32,529 nt of DNA, taken from NCBI GenBank assembly GCA_902386255.1, contig CABMII010000102.1:1-32529 (forward strand), given 5' to 3'. Positions 1-8,044 of the stretch are shown here, one piece after another. The notes beneath the pieces are model-generated. The model did no database searches, was not told where the DNA came from, and worked only from the letters and a program-made list of their open reading frames with translations. A program made the position numbers and the translations under genes. Each line of letters starts with the position of its first letter. The stretch's first letter is position 1. This DNA comes from an uncultured archaeon. GTDB lineage: Archaea > Halobacteriota > Methanosarcinia > Methanosarcinales > Methanoperedenaceae.

Positions 1-2
1 TA

Positions 3-1325
3 GGTCATATCCTTATCCTGTTCATCACTATTCTTGGAGTTGGCATGATAACCCTGTACGGCGTGCCTGCGATTTACAGCCTTGAGGATATGGCAAATGC
101 CAAGAATGCGGAACAGTCATTTACTGTCCTTGACTCAAGGGCGAGCAGGGTAACGCTGGGAGAGTCGCCGCTTCAGGTAATGAATATTAATCTTGGCGGC
201 GGCACACTGACGGTTGAGCCGAACAGCACAAGAAATCCTAGTTTCATGGTTGTAAATATCAGTAATATTCCTCCAATCACCGTTCCAATGGGAAAGGTAA
301 AATATACTCTTGATGACAGGATAGTCGCTTACGAGGGCGGCGGGGTATGGTCGCAATATCCAGGCGGGGGAGCCGTTATGCTTTCTCCACCTGAAATACA
401 TTATAACGGCTGGACATTAACACTTCCAGTAATTAATGTTAGCGGCAGTGCATCTGTCGGGGGAAAGGGGACTGCGGTAATTTCTTTTAAGAAAGTGGCA
501 ACCATAATATGGTATCCTAATGCAAGTATCACAGGAAGGATGAACCCGGTAAACGGCAATAATACTGGAAAAGTCAATTTAAATATCACAAGTGAATATT
601 ATAAGGCATGGGCGGACTATGCAAAAACCCTCAGCTATACAAATGTCACAGTTAATGATAAGAATAAAACTGCTATTATCGAGCTTGAAGTGGTTTCCCC
701 TATGGGGACTTTTGTTTCCATACCCGGAACGATAACCTTGAGGGATATAAATACTAGTAACTTGACCCCATTAACTAATCTTTCATTTAATCTATATAAA
801 CTGGGTTCAGGAGAATCTTGTGGCGCTCGAGATTGGTATGCTACTGCAACACAAGGAACTGCAACATTAGAAATAGGTGTTCAGCACCATGAGCAACACG
901 ATGAACATGACGGCAGTGGATGCAGTTATAATGTGTATATAGAATATACTTCGACTGGGGTACCCAGTGTTCATGAAGACTGGGAAAGCGGAAATTCTCC
1001 TCAGACTGACCCTGAAAGAGTTGATTTCTTGAACAAGAGCCTGAACCTCACATATCAAGAAGATAGTCCATGCCCCACATGGAGCCCATCATCATGTCAA
1101 GACCACGTCACCAATTACAGTGCATACGATTTAATGCAACATTACATCTTGCTCATGGGGAATGATGTTATTTTCCAGACATGCCAAAGCCAAGGTCATG
1201 ATGAACATGGTTGCAATAAAGTGGATACCACCAAATCAACGTACACCCTGTATTACGACCCCGGCCCCGGGGCTCTCACCTACCTCCACATCACGGAGAA
1301 CAAAGCTGATGTTGGGATAAGCTGA
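3..1325 (+). CDS. Secreted, membrane-anchored His/Cys-rich protein, 5' end outside window
   Basis: The reading frame is open from base 3, so the gene starts before the window; the ATG at 45 is internal. The first visible residues form a hydrophobic segment (about residues 1-25 of the visible part) followed by a polar exodomain. This resembles the single N-terminal anchor of archaeal type IV pilin-like or surface proteins. The exodomain is rich in N-x-S/T sequons (about a dozen), as expected for an N-glycosylated archaeal surface protein. The last third has six cysteines and two His/Asp/Glu clusters (near bases 882-915 and 1192-1218) that could bind divalent metal. I do not recognise a named family with confidence; an archaeal pilin-like/DUF surface protein is the best guess. 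It converges on rpl11 and shares a hairpin with it. Confidence 0.6.
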   Translation, partial: GHILILFITILGVGMITLYGVPAIYSLEDMANAKNAEQSFTVLDSRASRVTLGESPLQVMNINLGGGTLTVEPNSTRNPSFMVVNISNIPPITVPMGKVKYTLDDRIVAYEGGGVWSQYPGGGAVMLSPPEIHYNGWTLTLPVINVSGSASVGGKGTAVISFKKVATIIWYPNASITGRMNPVNGNNTGKVNLNITSEYYKAWADYAKTLSYTNVTVNDKNKTAIIELEVVSPMGTFVSIPGTITLRDINTSNLTPLTNLSFNLYKLGSGESCGARDWYATATQGTATLEIGVQHHEQHDEHDGSGCSYNVYIEYTSTGVPSVHEDWESGNSPQTDPERVDFLNKSLNLTYQEDSPCPTWSPSSCQDHVTNYSAYDLMQHYILLMGNDVIFQTCQSQGHDEHGCNKVDTTKSTYTLYYDPGPGALTYLHITENKADVGIS

Positions 1326-1340
1326 TTAAAAAAGTATATT

Positions 1341-1365
1341 CGCTGTAACCAAAAAAATTACAGCG
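1341..1365. terminator. Shared hairpin between convergent genes
   Basis: Perfect 8-bp arms, CGCTGTAA at 1341-1348 and TTACAGCG at 1358-1365, enclose a loop containing seven A residues (seven T on the minus strand). The right arm contains the rpl11 stop codon. An A/T-rich tract (1326-1335) lies just after the upstream gene. This is a plausible two-way terminator; it was not tested. Confidence 0.5.
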
Positions 1366-1840
1366 GCTCGGAAAACTCCGAGTCGAATTTACCGCTATTA
1401 ATAGCCGCAATAGCTTCCTTAGGATTTAAGCCTTCAAAAGTAACTCCAAGCGGGACGCATGAGCCAACAACCTCTTTCACTGTATTTTTCAATGATTTTG
1501 CAAGAGTGTCGTTCTTCTTCATGCGTGCAATCTTTACTGCCTGTTTCACAGTAATATTGCCCACGGTTTTCGTATTGGGCGTCCCTGAGCCGGTCTCGAC
1601 TCCTGCCTCTTTCTTTATGAGGGCCGAAGTCGGCGGAGTTCCAACCTGTATCGTGAATTGTTTCTTATCATCCACGATGACTTTAACCGGGACTTGCATT
1701 CCGCTGAACGCTTTTGTTTGCTCATTTATCTTATCTATAATCGCTTTTACATTTACGCCAAGCGGCCCGAGTGAAGGACCAAGCGGCGGACCCGGGGTAG
1801 CTGAACCGCCGGAGACTAATGCTTCTACAACGCTTACCAT
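1358..1840 (-). CDS. rpl11: Large-subunit ribosomal protein L11 (uL11)
   Basis: This 160-residue protein has the complete uL11 pattern: the N-terminal Pro/Gly-rich segment GPPLGPSLGPLGVNV (about residues 17-31), which contacts factors at the GTPase centre, then the RNA-binding C-terminal domain with KQAVKIARMK and a conserved VGSCVPLGVTFEG near the end. It binds 23S rRNA in the stalk-base region. It is third in a minus-strand secE-nusG-rpl11 run, 21 bp after nusG. In many euryarchaea rpl1-rpl10-rpl12 follow; here a convergent unrelated gene follows, so the stalk genes must lie elsewhere. Confidence 0.96.
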   Translation of the reverse strand: MVSVVEALVSGGSATPGPPLGPSLGPLGVNVKAIIDKINEQTKAFSGMQVPVKVIVDDKKQFTIQVGTPPTSALIKKEAGVETGSGTPNTKTVGNITVKQAVKIARMKKNDTLAKSLKNTVKEVVGSCVPLGVTFEGLNPKEAIAAINSGKFDSEFSEPL

Positions 1841-1861
1841 TTTATATTTCTCCTATTAATA

Positions 1862-2347
1862 TTATTTCTCTTCTTCCTCTCGTTTCAATATTCTCACATT
1901 ATCTCCGCGAACTGTGACCGGAATGGGAACCATCGCCTCGAACAGTTCAACGGTAATCTCTTCATGAGTTTCATCAATCCTTTTTACTCTGGCTTTTTCA
2001 CCCTTGAAAGGACCTGAAATAAGTTCTACTATACTTCCTTCCGTTATACCGGTTACGGTAAGTTTTGGTATGAGAAAGTGCGCGATTTCGTCAAAACTTG
2101 ACTGGCCTTTCACCAGAGTCCTTGCATGCGGCACGTTCTGGATGACCTGGTCAACGACCTCAGGACCCTCCGCCTCGACAAGAACATATCCTTTTAACTC
2201 GTCAGGTGCAAGGATGGCATGAATTGCAAGATGTTCTTTTTTTGCCACCTTCTCCATAAGGTTGGCAACAGTTCTCTCCTGGTTTGCTGTTGTCTTTACA
2301 ACATATATGGCAGTTGAAACCTCTTCATTCATTTTAACATCCCTCAT
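1862..2347 (-). CDS. spt5: Transcription elongation factor Spt5 (archaeal NusG)
   Basis: It has an N-terminal NGN domain (IYVVKTTANQERTVANLM, about residues 14-31) that binds the RNA polymerase clamp with Spt4, and a C-terminal KOW domain (VELISGPFKGEKARVKRID, about residues 107-125). The length of 161 residues is normal for archaeal Spt5. The first ATG (2347) overlaps the secE stop as ATGA, suggesting translational coupling. A second ATG at 2332 has GAGG 9 bases upstream and could be the real start, giving 156 residues. The position between secE and rpl11 is the classic archaeal arrangement. Confidence 0.95.
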   Translation of the reverse strand: MRDVKMNEEVSTAIYVVKTTANQERTVANLMEKVAKKEHLAIHAILAPDELKGYVLVEAEGPEVVDQVIQNVPHARTLVKGQSSFDEIAHFLIPKLTVTGITEGSIVELISGPFKGEKARVKRIDETHEEITVELFEAMVPIPVTVRGDNVRILKREEEEK

Positions 2348-2538
2348 ATAGATTTAGGCAATACGGTGATTAACAGGTATATGACAAACCCTATAAATCC
2401 GACCAATAATATACCTGCCCCGGCTACTTTTGCTATTACGTTAAACTCCTCTCTGGTTGGTTTCCTTGTCAGCTTCAGCACCCGGATATATTCGCCCAGT
2501 CTTAAGGGAATATTGCCTGGTAATTCTTTATCTTCCAC
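2344..2538 (-). CDS. secE: Preprotein translocase subunit SecE (Sec61 gamma)
   Basis: This 64-residue protein has an amphipathic N-terminal half (KLTRKPTREEFNVIAKV, about residues 22-38) followed by one transmembrane helix (about residues 40-60). This is the standard architecture of archaeal SecE, which clamps the two halves of SecY in the membrane. It is the first gene of the secE-spt5-rpl11 unit and overlaps spt5 by four bases. A TATA element lies about 34 bp upstream of its ATG. Confidence 0.93.
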   Translation of the reverse strand: MEDKELPGNIPLRLGEYIRVLKLTRKPTREEFNVIAKVAGAGILLVGFIGFVIYLLITVLPKSI

Positions 2539-2571
2539 TATATTTCACATCCGATTTAATTATTGTAATAA

Positions 2572-2581
2572 TTTATATAAA
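2572..2581 (-). promoter_or_regulatory. TATA box of secE-spt5-rpl11
   Basis: TTTATATAAA lies about 34 bp before the secE ATG, which places the transcription start roughly 10 bases ahead of the gene. The element is palindromic, so orientation is inferred from the gene. Confidence 0.5.
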
Positions 2582-2740
2582 AGCTATCCTAAAATAATAG
2601 CAGTCTATAATTAGACTCAACGTAAAAATAGTTTTCGCACATCACCAGGGATAGCGCAACGAAGAAAAGCAGCAAAAATCAGTGAAAAAGAATACGATTC
2701 TAAATTCAGGGATGCTACACCAGGGAAAACTCGACGTAAC

Positions 2741-2749
2741 CTATATATA
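2741..2749 (+). promoter_or_regulatory. TATA box of the heat-shock operon
   Basis: CTATATATA sits about 25 bp upstream of the centre of the palindrome at 2758-2774, so the expected start of transcription falls inside that palindrome. Confidence 0.55.
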
Positions 2750-2757
2750 CTATCGTC

Positions 2758-2774
2758 ACTAACCTAAGGTTAGT
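2758..2774. promoter_or_regulatory. HSR1-type operator, CTAAC-N5-GTTAG
   Basis: Perfect palindrome with arms ACTAACCT and AGGTTAGT around one base. Its core reads CTAAC-CTAAG-GTTAG, an exact fit to the CTAAC-N5-GTTAG motif reported for the Archaeoglobus fulgidus heat-shock regulator HSR1, which controls its own regulator-hsp20-cdc48 operon. A GTCACTAAC half-site overlaps it at 2755-2763 and is repeated at 2783-2791. The location between TATA box and start codon fits autorepression. Confidence 0.8.
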
Positions 2775-2809
2775 AACCTCAAGTCACTAACTCGGGGTGA
2801 AGCATAAAT

Positions 2810-3442
2810 ATGGAATCGGCACAACTGTTGGACATACTCGGGAACGAAAACCGAAGGAAAATACTGCACCTCCTTGCAAGCCGCCCCTGCTACATGAGCG
2901 AAATAGCAGAACGGCTCGATGTAGGCGCCAAAGCTGTCCTCGGGCATCTTCTGCTTCTTGAGAAAGCGGGTCTGATTGAAGGCAACGTGGACGACCAGCG
3001 GCGCAAGTACTTCCATATAACAGACAACCTCCGTCTTGAAGTATTTGTGTCGCCTTACTCCTTTGAAGTGGAGACAACGACAATCGCTATCACTGATGCG
3101 CCCATGAACCATGTGAAATCCCAGGAAGCCATCTCGGGGTTAAAATCCGTCTATAGTGAGGTAGAGGGGCTTCTTGAACATCGCCGCTCCCTGATGCAGG
3201 AGTACCAGGAAGTCCAGTCAAGCATAACCGAGGCGATGGGGCGTTGTATGAACGCCATCGAGGATGTCGCGGAAGACCACATAGAGGCTGAAATACTCTA
3301 TGCGCTCCTTAAAGGCCATATGACCCAGCGTGTGTTATCCATGCAGCTTGGAATACCCGAATATGTGCTTGAGGAATACCTGGATAGAATGGAACGAAAA
3401 GATATCATAAAAAAAGATGAAAATAATTACATTATAGGCTAA
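2810..3442 (+). CDS. Winged-helix heat-shock regulator (HSR1/Phr-like, ArsR family)
   Basis: The protein has 210 residues. An ArsR-type winged helix-turn-helix occupies about residues 5-75 (LLDILGNENRRKILHLLASR at the start, then AEIAERL-type recognition helix and a KYFHITD wing). A helical C-terminal region of about 100 residues follows, probably for dimerisation. Size, N-terminus and gene order match the euryarchaeal heat-shock repressors Phr (Pyrococcus) and HSR1 (Archaeoglobus), which repress hsp20 and an AAA+ ATPase gene. The next two genes are exactly these, and the operator at 2758 matches the HSR1 site. Inference: at normal temperature it represses its own operon and is released on heat shock. 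A GGTGA about 9 bases before the ATG supports the start. Confidence 0.85.
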   Translation: MESAQLLDILGNENRRKILHLLASRPCYMSEIAERLDVGAKAVLGHLLLLEKAGLIEGNVDDQRRKYFHITDNLRLEVFVSPYSFEVETTTIAITDAPMNHVKSQEAISGLKSVYSEVEGLLEHRRSLMQEYQEVQSSITEAMGRCMNAIEDVAEDHIEAEILYALLKGHMTQRVLSMQLGIPEYVLEEYLDRMERKDIIKKDENNYIIG

Positions 3443-3444
3443 AG

Positions 3445-3452
3445 TATATAAA
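3445..3452 (+). promoter_or_regulatory. Internal TATA box before hsp20
   Basis: TATATAAA begins 3 bp after the regulator's stop codon, about 25 bp ahead of the expected start and with GAGG at 3474-3477 before the hsp20 ATG. It suggests hsp20-cdc48 can also be transcribed separately. No CTAAC-N5-GTTAG site is visible here. Confidence 0.45.
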
Positions 3453-3484
3453 AACAAAAAAGAAATAAAAATAGAGGTACAAAT

Positions 3485-4009
3485 ATGTTCGAAGGATGGA
3501 GAAGAAATGATAAGGGAATTTTTGAAGAATTCGAGAAGCAAATCGAAGAAATGAACGAACTTATGGAGAAAATGATACGCGAAACCGGAAAAGAACCTAT
3601 GGTTTACGGATTCAGCATGCATATCGGTCCTGACGGTATCCCGCATGTAGAGCAATTCGGGAACATGAGGGAGGAAGATCTTCCGCAAATAGCCGGATTG
3701 CCTGGTTCAAAAGGGCAAGATGTGAGAGAGCCATTTGCCAGTTCCATAATTGATGAGAAAAATAAAGAACTGTGCATAACCGCAGAAATGCCGGGAATTC
3801 GAAAAGAGGATATCGAACTCAATGCAACAGAGAACCATTTGGTCATAAAAGCGGAGAGCTCGGACAGAAAATACTTTAAGAACATAGCAACTCCCTCGCC
3901 CGTCAACCCCGACAGCGCGAGAGCAAAATATAACAACGGCGTCCTTGAAGTCACTCTCAAACTCAAAGGCTCAGTCAAACCTGAAGGAAAAATTGTCAAA
4001 ATCGAATAA
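3485..4009 (+). CDS. hsp20: Small heat-shock protein Hsp20 (alpha-crystallin family)
   Basis: This 174-residue chaperone holds unfolding proteins in large oligomers. An acidic, helical N-terminal arm of about 75 residues precedes an alpha-crystallin domain (about residues 85-165). That domain shows the conserved blocks ITAEMPGIRKEDIEL and AKYNNGVLEVTLKL, the A-x-x-x-N-G-V-L signature of the family. A short tail ends IVKIE, which can serve as the inter-dimer anchor. It lies between the heat-shock regulator and the Cdc48-like ATPase, 42 bp and 27 bp away. Confidence 0.93.
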   Translation: MFEGWRRNDKGIFEEFEKQIEEMNELMEKMIRETGKEPMVYGFSMHIGPDGIPHVEQFGNMREEDLPQIAGLPGSKGQDVREPFASSIIDEKNKELCITAEMPGIRKEDIELNATENHLVIKAESSDRKYFKNIATPSPVNPDSARAKYNNGVLEVTLKLKGSVKPEGKIVKIE

Positions 4010-4036
4010 TTATTACAGGAGTTTAATAAGAGAATT

Positions 4037-6223
4037 ATGGATAAAAAAGATAAAGCTGTGACTTTAAAAGTCATCGAAGCAAAATCATACGACGCAGGGC
4101 GCGGTATTGCGCGGATAGACCCTGAGGCCGCCTATGAGCTCGGGCTTCAAACAGGCGATGTCATAGGTATTGAAGGCACGAAAAGGACGGCCGCAATAAT
4201 ATGGCCTGGTTATCCTGAGGACAGTAACAGCGGTCTCATACGCATTGACGGGACAGTCAGACGAAATGCAGGCGTAAGCATCGACGACAGGGTGCATGTA
4301 CGAAAGATACATACGGCGCCAGCTGAAAAAATCCTGTTTTCACCGACGCAGCCGCTGAAAATCCAGGGCGGTGAGGCATATCTTGCCCATAACCTTGAAG
4401 GAAGGGTAATCACCCGCGGTGATGTAGTGGAACTGAATATCATGGGACGACGCGTTGACCTTGTGGTCATATCCATAAAACCCGTCGCAGACTCTGTCAT
4501 AATCGGTTCGGGCACGACTATAGAGATAAGCGATAAGCCTGCAAAAGAAATGCCCTCCATTCCGAGGGTTTCGTATGAGGATATCGGCGGGCTGGGAGAT
4601 GAAGTAAGGAAAGTACGGGAGATGATCGAACTTCCGCTCCGGCATCCTGAGCTATTTGAACGCCTTGGGGTTGAAGCCCCGAAGGGTGTACTGCTTCACG
4701 GTCCGCCGGGAACCGGAAAAACGCTTCTTGCAAAAGCCCTCGCATCAGAAACTAACGCGAATTTCCTCACACTCAGCGGGCCTGAGATCATGAGTAAATT
4801 CTACGGTGAGTCGGAAGAAAAACTCAGGGAGATATTCCAGCAGGCTGAGGACAATGCACCCAGCATCATACTGATTGACGAGATAGACAGCATCGCCCCG
4901 AAAAGAGAGGAAGTCACAGGTGAAGTGGAGCGGCGCGTCGTGGCGCAATTGCTGGCTGTGATGGACGGCCTCAAGGCCCGCGGCAAAGTCGTGGTCATAG
5001 GCGCCACGAACAGGCCGAACGCCATTGACCCGGCGCTTCGCCGCCCAGGAAGGTTTGACCGTGAAATCGAGATTGGCGTCCCGGACAGGAAAGCGCGTTT
5101 TGAGATTCTGCAAATCCACACAAGGGGAATGCCCCTGGCTGATGATGTGAAACTTGAAAAATTTGCCGACCTTACCCACGGCTTCGTGGGCGCAGACCTT
5201 GCAGCCCTGGCCAGGGAAGCGGCCATGAATTCCATAAGACGCGTGCTGCCTGAACTTGACCTTGAGGTTCAGAGCATTCCGGCAGAAATCCTGAACAAGA
5301 TGACTGTGACAGCAGAGGACTTCGGTAATGCCCTGCGTGAAATTACCCCATCGGCGCTTCGCGAGGTGTTCATAGAAACGCCAAATGTCCACTGGAGCGA
5401 CATTGGCGGGCTTCTTGATGCAAAACAGGAATTAAAAGAGGCGGTTGAATGGCCGATGAAATATCCAATGCTGTTCAAGCAGACAAACGCAAAACCGCCG
5501 AAGGGAATCCTGCTTTACGGCCCGCCCGGAACAGGCAAGACAATGCTTGCAAAAGCTGTCGCTGCCGAAAGCGAGGCGAATTTCATAAGCGTAAAAGGCC
5601 CCGAATTCCTGAGCAAATGGGTCGGTGAAAGCGAAAAGGCGGTCCGTGAGACCTTCAGGAAAGCAAAACAGGCATCGCCATGCATCATCTTTTTTGATGA
5701 GATTGATTCAATAACACCTGTACGAGGAACGGGTTCAGATTCCCATGTTACAGAGAGGGTTATCAGCCAGTTGCTTTCAGAAATCGACGGGCTTGAAGAA
5801 CTGCACAACATTACCGTGATTGCGGCAACGAACAGGCCCGATATCATAGACCCGGCGCTTCTCCGACCCGGAAGGATTGACCGGCTTATCTATGTCACGC
5901 CGCCTGACAGGAACGCAAGACTTGAGATATTCAAAGTCCACACTACTAAAACCCCGCTTGATAGCGATGTTGACCTTGATACGCTTGCTGATGATACCGA
6001 AGGTTTCACCGGTGCGGATATTGCATCCGTGTGCAATGAAGCCACGATACTTGCTATCAGGGAGTATGTGACCTCGGGGAAGCCTACAGACGATGAAAAC
6101 TCTGCCAGAGGACTGAAAGTTGGCTACCATAATTTCAGAGATGCCATGACGAAAGTGAAGCCGCATTCGAAGAAGGAACTTGAGAAATACACGAAGATAT
6201 CAGAGAACTTCATATATCAGTGA
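4037..6223 (+). CDS. cdc48: Cdc48/p97-type AAA+ ATPase (VAT)
   Basis: This 728-residue unfoldase has an N-terminal double-psi-barrel substrate domain (about residues 5-180) and two AAA+ modules. D1 has Walker A GPPGTGKT at residues 222-229 and Walker [10 protein letters not shown]2 has Walker A GPPGTGKT at residues 495-502 and Walker [10 protein letters not shown]. Arginine-finger segments (RPGRFDRE and RPGRIDR) are present in both, and the protein ends in a short tail finishing YQ. It unfolds proteins for the proteasome and other degradation routes. Position third in the heat-shock operon suggests joint induction with hsp20. Length is normal for archaeal VAT. Confidence 0.95.
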   Translation: MDKKDKAVTLKVIEAKSYDAGRGIARIDPEAAYELGLQTGDVIGIEGTKRTAAIIWPGYPEDSNSGLIRIDGTVRRNAGVSIDDRVHVRKIHTAPAEKILFSPTQPLKIQGGEAYLAHNLEGRVITRGDVVELNIMGRRVDLVVISIKPVADSVIIGSGTTIEISDKPAKEMPSIPRVSYEDIGGLGDEVRKVREMIELPLRHPELFERLGVEAPKGVLLHGPPGTGKTLLAKALASETNANFLTLSGPEIMSKFYGESEEKLREIFQQAEDNAPSIILIDEIDSIAPKREEVTGEVERRVVAQLLAVMDGLKARGKVVVIGATNRPNAIDPALRRPGRFDREIEIGVPDRKARFEILQIHTRGMPLADDVKLEKFADLTHGFVGADLAALAREAAMNSIRRVLPELDLEVQSIPAEILNKMTVTAEDFGNALREITPSALREVFIETPNVHWSDIGGLLDAKQELKEAVEWPMKYPMLFKQTNAKPPKGILLYGPPGTGKTMLAKAVAAESEANFISVKGPEFLSKWVGESEKAVRETFRKAKQASPCIIFFDEIDSITPVRGTGSDSHVTERVISQLLSEIDGLEELHNITVIAATNRPDIIDPALLRPGRIDRLIYVTPPDRNARLEIFKVHTTKTPLDSDVDLDTLADDTEGFTGADIASVCNEATILAIREYVTSGKPTDDENSARGLKVGYHNFRDAMTKVKPHSKKELEKYTKISENFIYQ

Positions 6224-6226
6224 ACA

Positions 6227-6274
6227 AAACCTGGTTTAGGGATATGATTTGGAATCCCCAGGTTTCATTTTTTT
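6227..6274 (+). terminator. Terminator of the heat-shock operon
   Basis: AAACCTGG (6227-6234) pairs with CCAGGTTT (6258-6265), followed by CATTTTTTT. It begins four bases after the cdc48 stop codon. Confidence 0.6.
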
Positions 6275-6317
6275 ATACGAAAACTTATTTTAGTTAAACC
6301 AATGATTTTGAGTTAAA

Positions 6318-6329
6318 TTTATATATAAT
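6318..6329 (+). promoter_or_regulatory. TATA box of amt-glnK
   Basis: TTTATATATAAT lies about 25 bp upstream of the palindrome at 6341-6356 and about 50 bp before the amt ATG. Confidence 0.6.
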
Positions 6330-6340
6330 AAGTAGACAGT

Positions 6341-6356
6341 AGGTATCCGCATACCT
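6341..6356. promoter_or_regulatory. Operator candidate of NrpR type, GGTA-N6-TACC
   Basis: AGGTAT-CCGC-ATACCT is a perfect inverted repeat containing GGTA-N6-TACC. It sits where transcription should start. Methanogen nitrogen repressor NrpR recognises GGAA-N6-TTCC and related spacing variants, so this is a reasonable NrpR-type site for an ammonium-transport operon. No nrpR gene is in the window. Confidence 0.5.
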
Positions 6357-6376
6357 TATAGAAAGGAGAAACTGGC

Positions 6377-7678
6377 ATGAAAAAATCAATTAACCTGTTA
6401 TTACTGATTGGCATTTTTTTGTTTGCGGTTGCTGTTCCTGTCCAGGCCGCGGAAGCATCGAAAATAAATGGCAGCGATACTGCATGGGTTCTTATAAGCT
6501 CGGCTCTTGTGATGTTGATGATACCCGCCGTGGGTTTATTCTACGGCGGTATGGTAAGGAAGAAAAATTCTCTCTCGACCCTGATGTTCAGTTTTGCCAT
6601 CCTTGCATTGATAAGTGTGCAATGGGTGCTTTTTGGCTACAGCCTTGCCTTTGGTCCTGATGTACATGGTTTGATTGGCAATCTTAACTGGGTAGGGCTT
6701 AATGGAGTAGGACAGGAACCAAATCCGGATTATGCGGCGACCATTCCCTCGCTTGCGTTTATGATATTCCAGGCAATGTTCGCAATAATTGCAGTAGTGC
6801 TTATCACGGGCGCATTCGTTGAACGCATCAAATTCAGTGCGTTCTTAATTTTCTCCTTACTCTGGGCAACCCTTGTATACGACCCAATAGCTCACTGGGT
6901 ATGGGGTGCAGGAGGCTGGCTTCGAAACATGGGCGTTCTTGATTTCGCCGGGGGAACCGTTGTGCACGTGAGCGCAGGGGTATCTGCGGTTGCAGTTGCG
7001 ATCGTGATAGGTGCCCGCAAAGGATTCGGGAAACATCAGATGGAGCCGCATAGCATACCCATGACAATGCTTGGCGCAATTCTTCTCTGGTTCGGGTGGT
7101 TCGGATTCAATGCAGGAAGTGCGATAACAAGCGGCGGGCTTTCTGCCAGCGCATTTGTAGTAACCAATACAGCCGGGGCATCTGCAGCGCTTGTGTGGAT
7201 GCTCCTTAGCTGGTATCATAAGAAACCAAGTGTTCTCGGCACTGCAACCGGCGGCGTGGTAGGTCTTGCAGCCATTACTCCCGCCTCAGGTTTCGTCACA
7301 CCCCTTGCAGCAATAGCAATTGGCGGAATCGCGGCCTTGATAAGTTATTATGCAATGCTTTTCAGAATGAGGCAAAACGTAGATGAATCACTTGATGTAT
7401 GGGCATGTCACGGCATGGGCGGGGCATGGGGTGTCATAGCAACAGGCATCTTCGCTACGACTCTTGTAAATCCCGCAGGCGCAAACGGCCTGATTCATGG
7501 TAATTCCGCGCTTCTCACAACGCAGATAACTGCCGTCGGAGTTACATGGGTATATGCATTCGTTGTGACATACATAATTGCAAAAGTCATAGACGCAACC
7601 ATAGGAATGCGTGTAGGCGAGGATGAGGAAGCCATTGGTCTTGATATTGCACAGCATGCTGAAAGAGCATACGCATGA
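6377..7678 (+). CDS. amt: Ammonium transporter Amt
   Basis: The protein has 433 residues with an N-terminal signal peptide (MKKSINLLLLIGIFLFAVA, cleavage after VQA) and about eleven membrane helices. Family blocks include GLFYGGMVRKKNSLSTLM, DFAGGTVVHVSAG, WFGWFGFNAGSA and WACHGMGGAWGVIATGIF; the last carries a conserved pore-lining histidine. It imports ammonium/ammonia across the cytoplasmic membrane. glnK follows by 9 bp, the universal partner that blocks the channel when nitrogen is sufficient. AAGGAGA before the ATG supports the start. The GGTA-N6-TACC palindrome suggests nitrogen repression. Confidence 0.96.
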   Translation: MKKSINLLLLIGIFLFAVAVPVQAAEASKINGSDTAWVLISSALVMLMIPAVGLFYGGMVRKKNSLSTLMFSFAILALISVQWVLFGYSLAFGPDVHGLIGNLNWVGLNGVGQEPNPDYAATIPSLAFMIFQAMFAIIAVVLITGAFVERIKFSAFLIFSLLWATLVYDPIAHWVWGAGGWLRNMGVLDFAGGTVVHVSAGVSAVAVAIVIGARKGFGKHQMEPHSIPMTMLGAILLWFGWFGFNAGSAITSGGLSASAFVVTNTAGASAALVWMLLSWYHKKPSVLGTATGGVVGLAAITPASGFVTPLAAIAIGGIAALISYYAMLFRMRQNVDESLDVWACHGMGGAWGVIATGIFATTLVNPAGANGLIHGNSALLTTQITAVGVTWVYAFVVTYIIAKVIDATIGMRVGEDEEAIGLDIAQHAERAYA

Positions 7679-7687
7679 GGTGAAAAA

Positions 7688-8026
7688 ATGAAAAAAATCG
7701 AGGCTATAATTAGACCTGAAAATCTTGATGCGGTTCGAGCAGGGCTTGAAAAGAAAGGCATTGTGGGCATGACTGTTACGGATGTGCAGGGGCGCGGGCG
7801 CCAGAAAGGCGTCTGCCTGCAATGGCGGGCCGGTGAGTATTGCGTGGAGTTCCTGCCAAAACTCAAGCTTGACATTATAGTGGACGACGATAAGGTGGAA
7901 CCTGCGATAGAGGCCATAAGTGAGGTAGCAAAAACAGGCAGGAACGGAGACGGTAAGATTTTCATCTATCCTGTTGAAGAGGTCATACGTCTGAGCACCG
8001 GCGAGCGCGGAAAGCAGGCCATTTAA
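7688..8026 (+). CDS. glnK: P-II nitrogen regulatory protein GlnK
   Basis: The protein has 112 residues with the P-II fold: beta-alpha-beta start KKIEAIIRP, T-loop from about residue 36 to 54 (GRGRQKGVCLQWRAGEY), B-loop TGRNGDGKIFI and C-terminal VIRLSTGERG. Gln39 and Tyr51 of the T-loop are kept; residue 46, usually Tyr, is Trp, and two Cys (43, 52) are unusual. GlnK trimers bind ATP/ADP and 2-oxoglutarate and plug Amt. Translated directly after amt, with GGTGA ahead of the ATG. Confidence 0.95.
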   Translation: MKKIEAIIRPENLDAVRAGLEKKGIVGMTVTDVQGRGRQKGVCLQWRAGEYCVEFLPKLKLDIIVDDDKVEPAIEAISEVAKTGRNGDGKIFIYPVEEVIRLSTGERGKQAI

Positions 8027-8039
8027 GTCTGCTTTTTTT
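8011..8039 (+). terminator. Terminator of amt-glnK
   Basis: AAAGCAG (8011-8017) pairs perfectly with CTGCTTT (8029-8035), continuing into a run of seven T. The stem overlaps the glnK stop codon. The next gene converges 18 bp away. Confidence 0.7.
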
Positions 8040-8044
8040 AAAAT

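Noticed and set aside
135-1058. Minus-strand ORFs opposite the surface-protein gene
   Set aside because: No ribosome sites or recognisable features, and fully overlapped by a longer frame with secreted-protein character.
4085-6166. Several long minus-strand ORFs opposite cdc48
   Set aside because: Typical shadow frames of a GC-richer coding strand; the encoded proteins have no domain features.
7688-8026. Loss of the modifiable T-loop tyrosine in GlnK
   Set aside because: Trp46 replaces a different Tyr. Aligning on GRGRQKG shows Tyr51 is kept.
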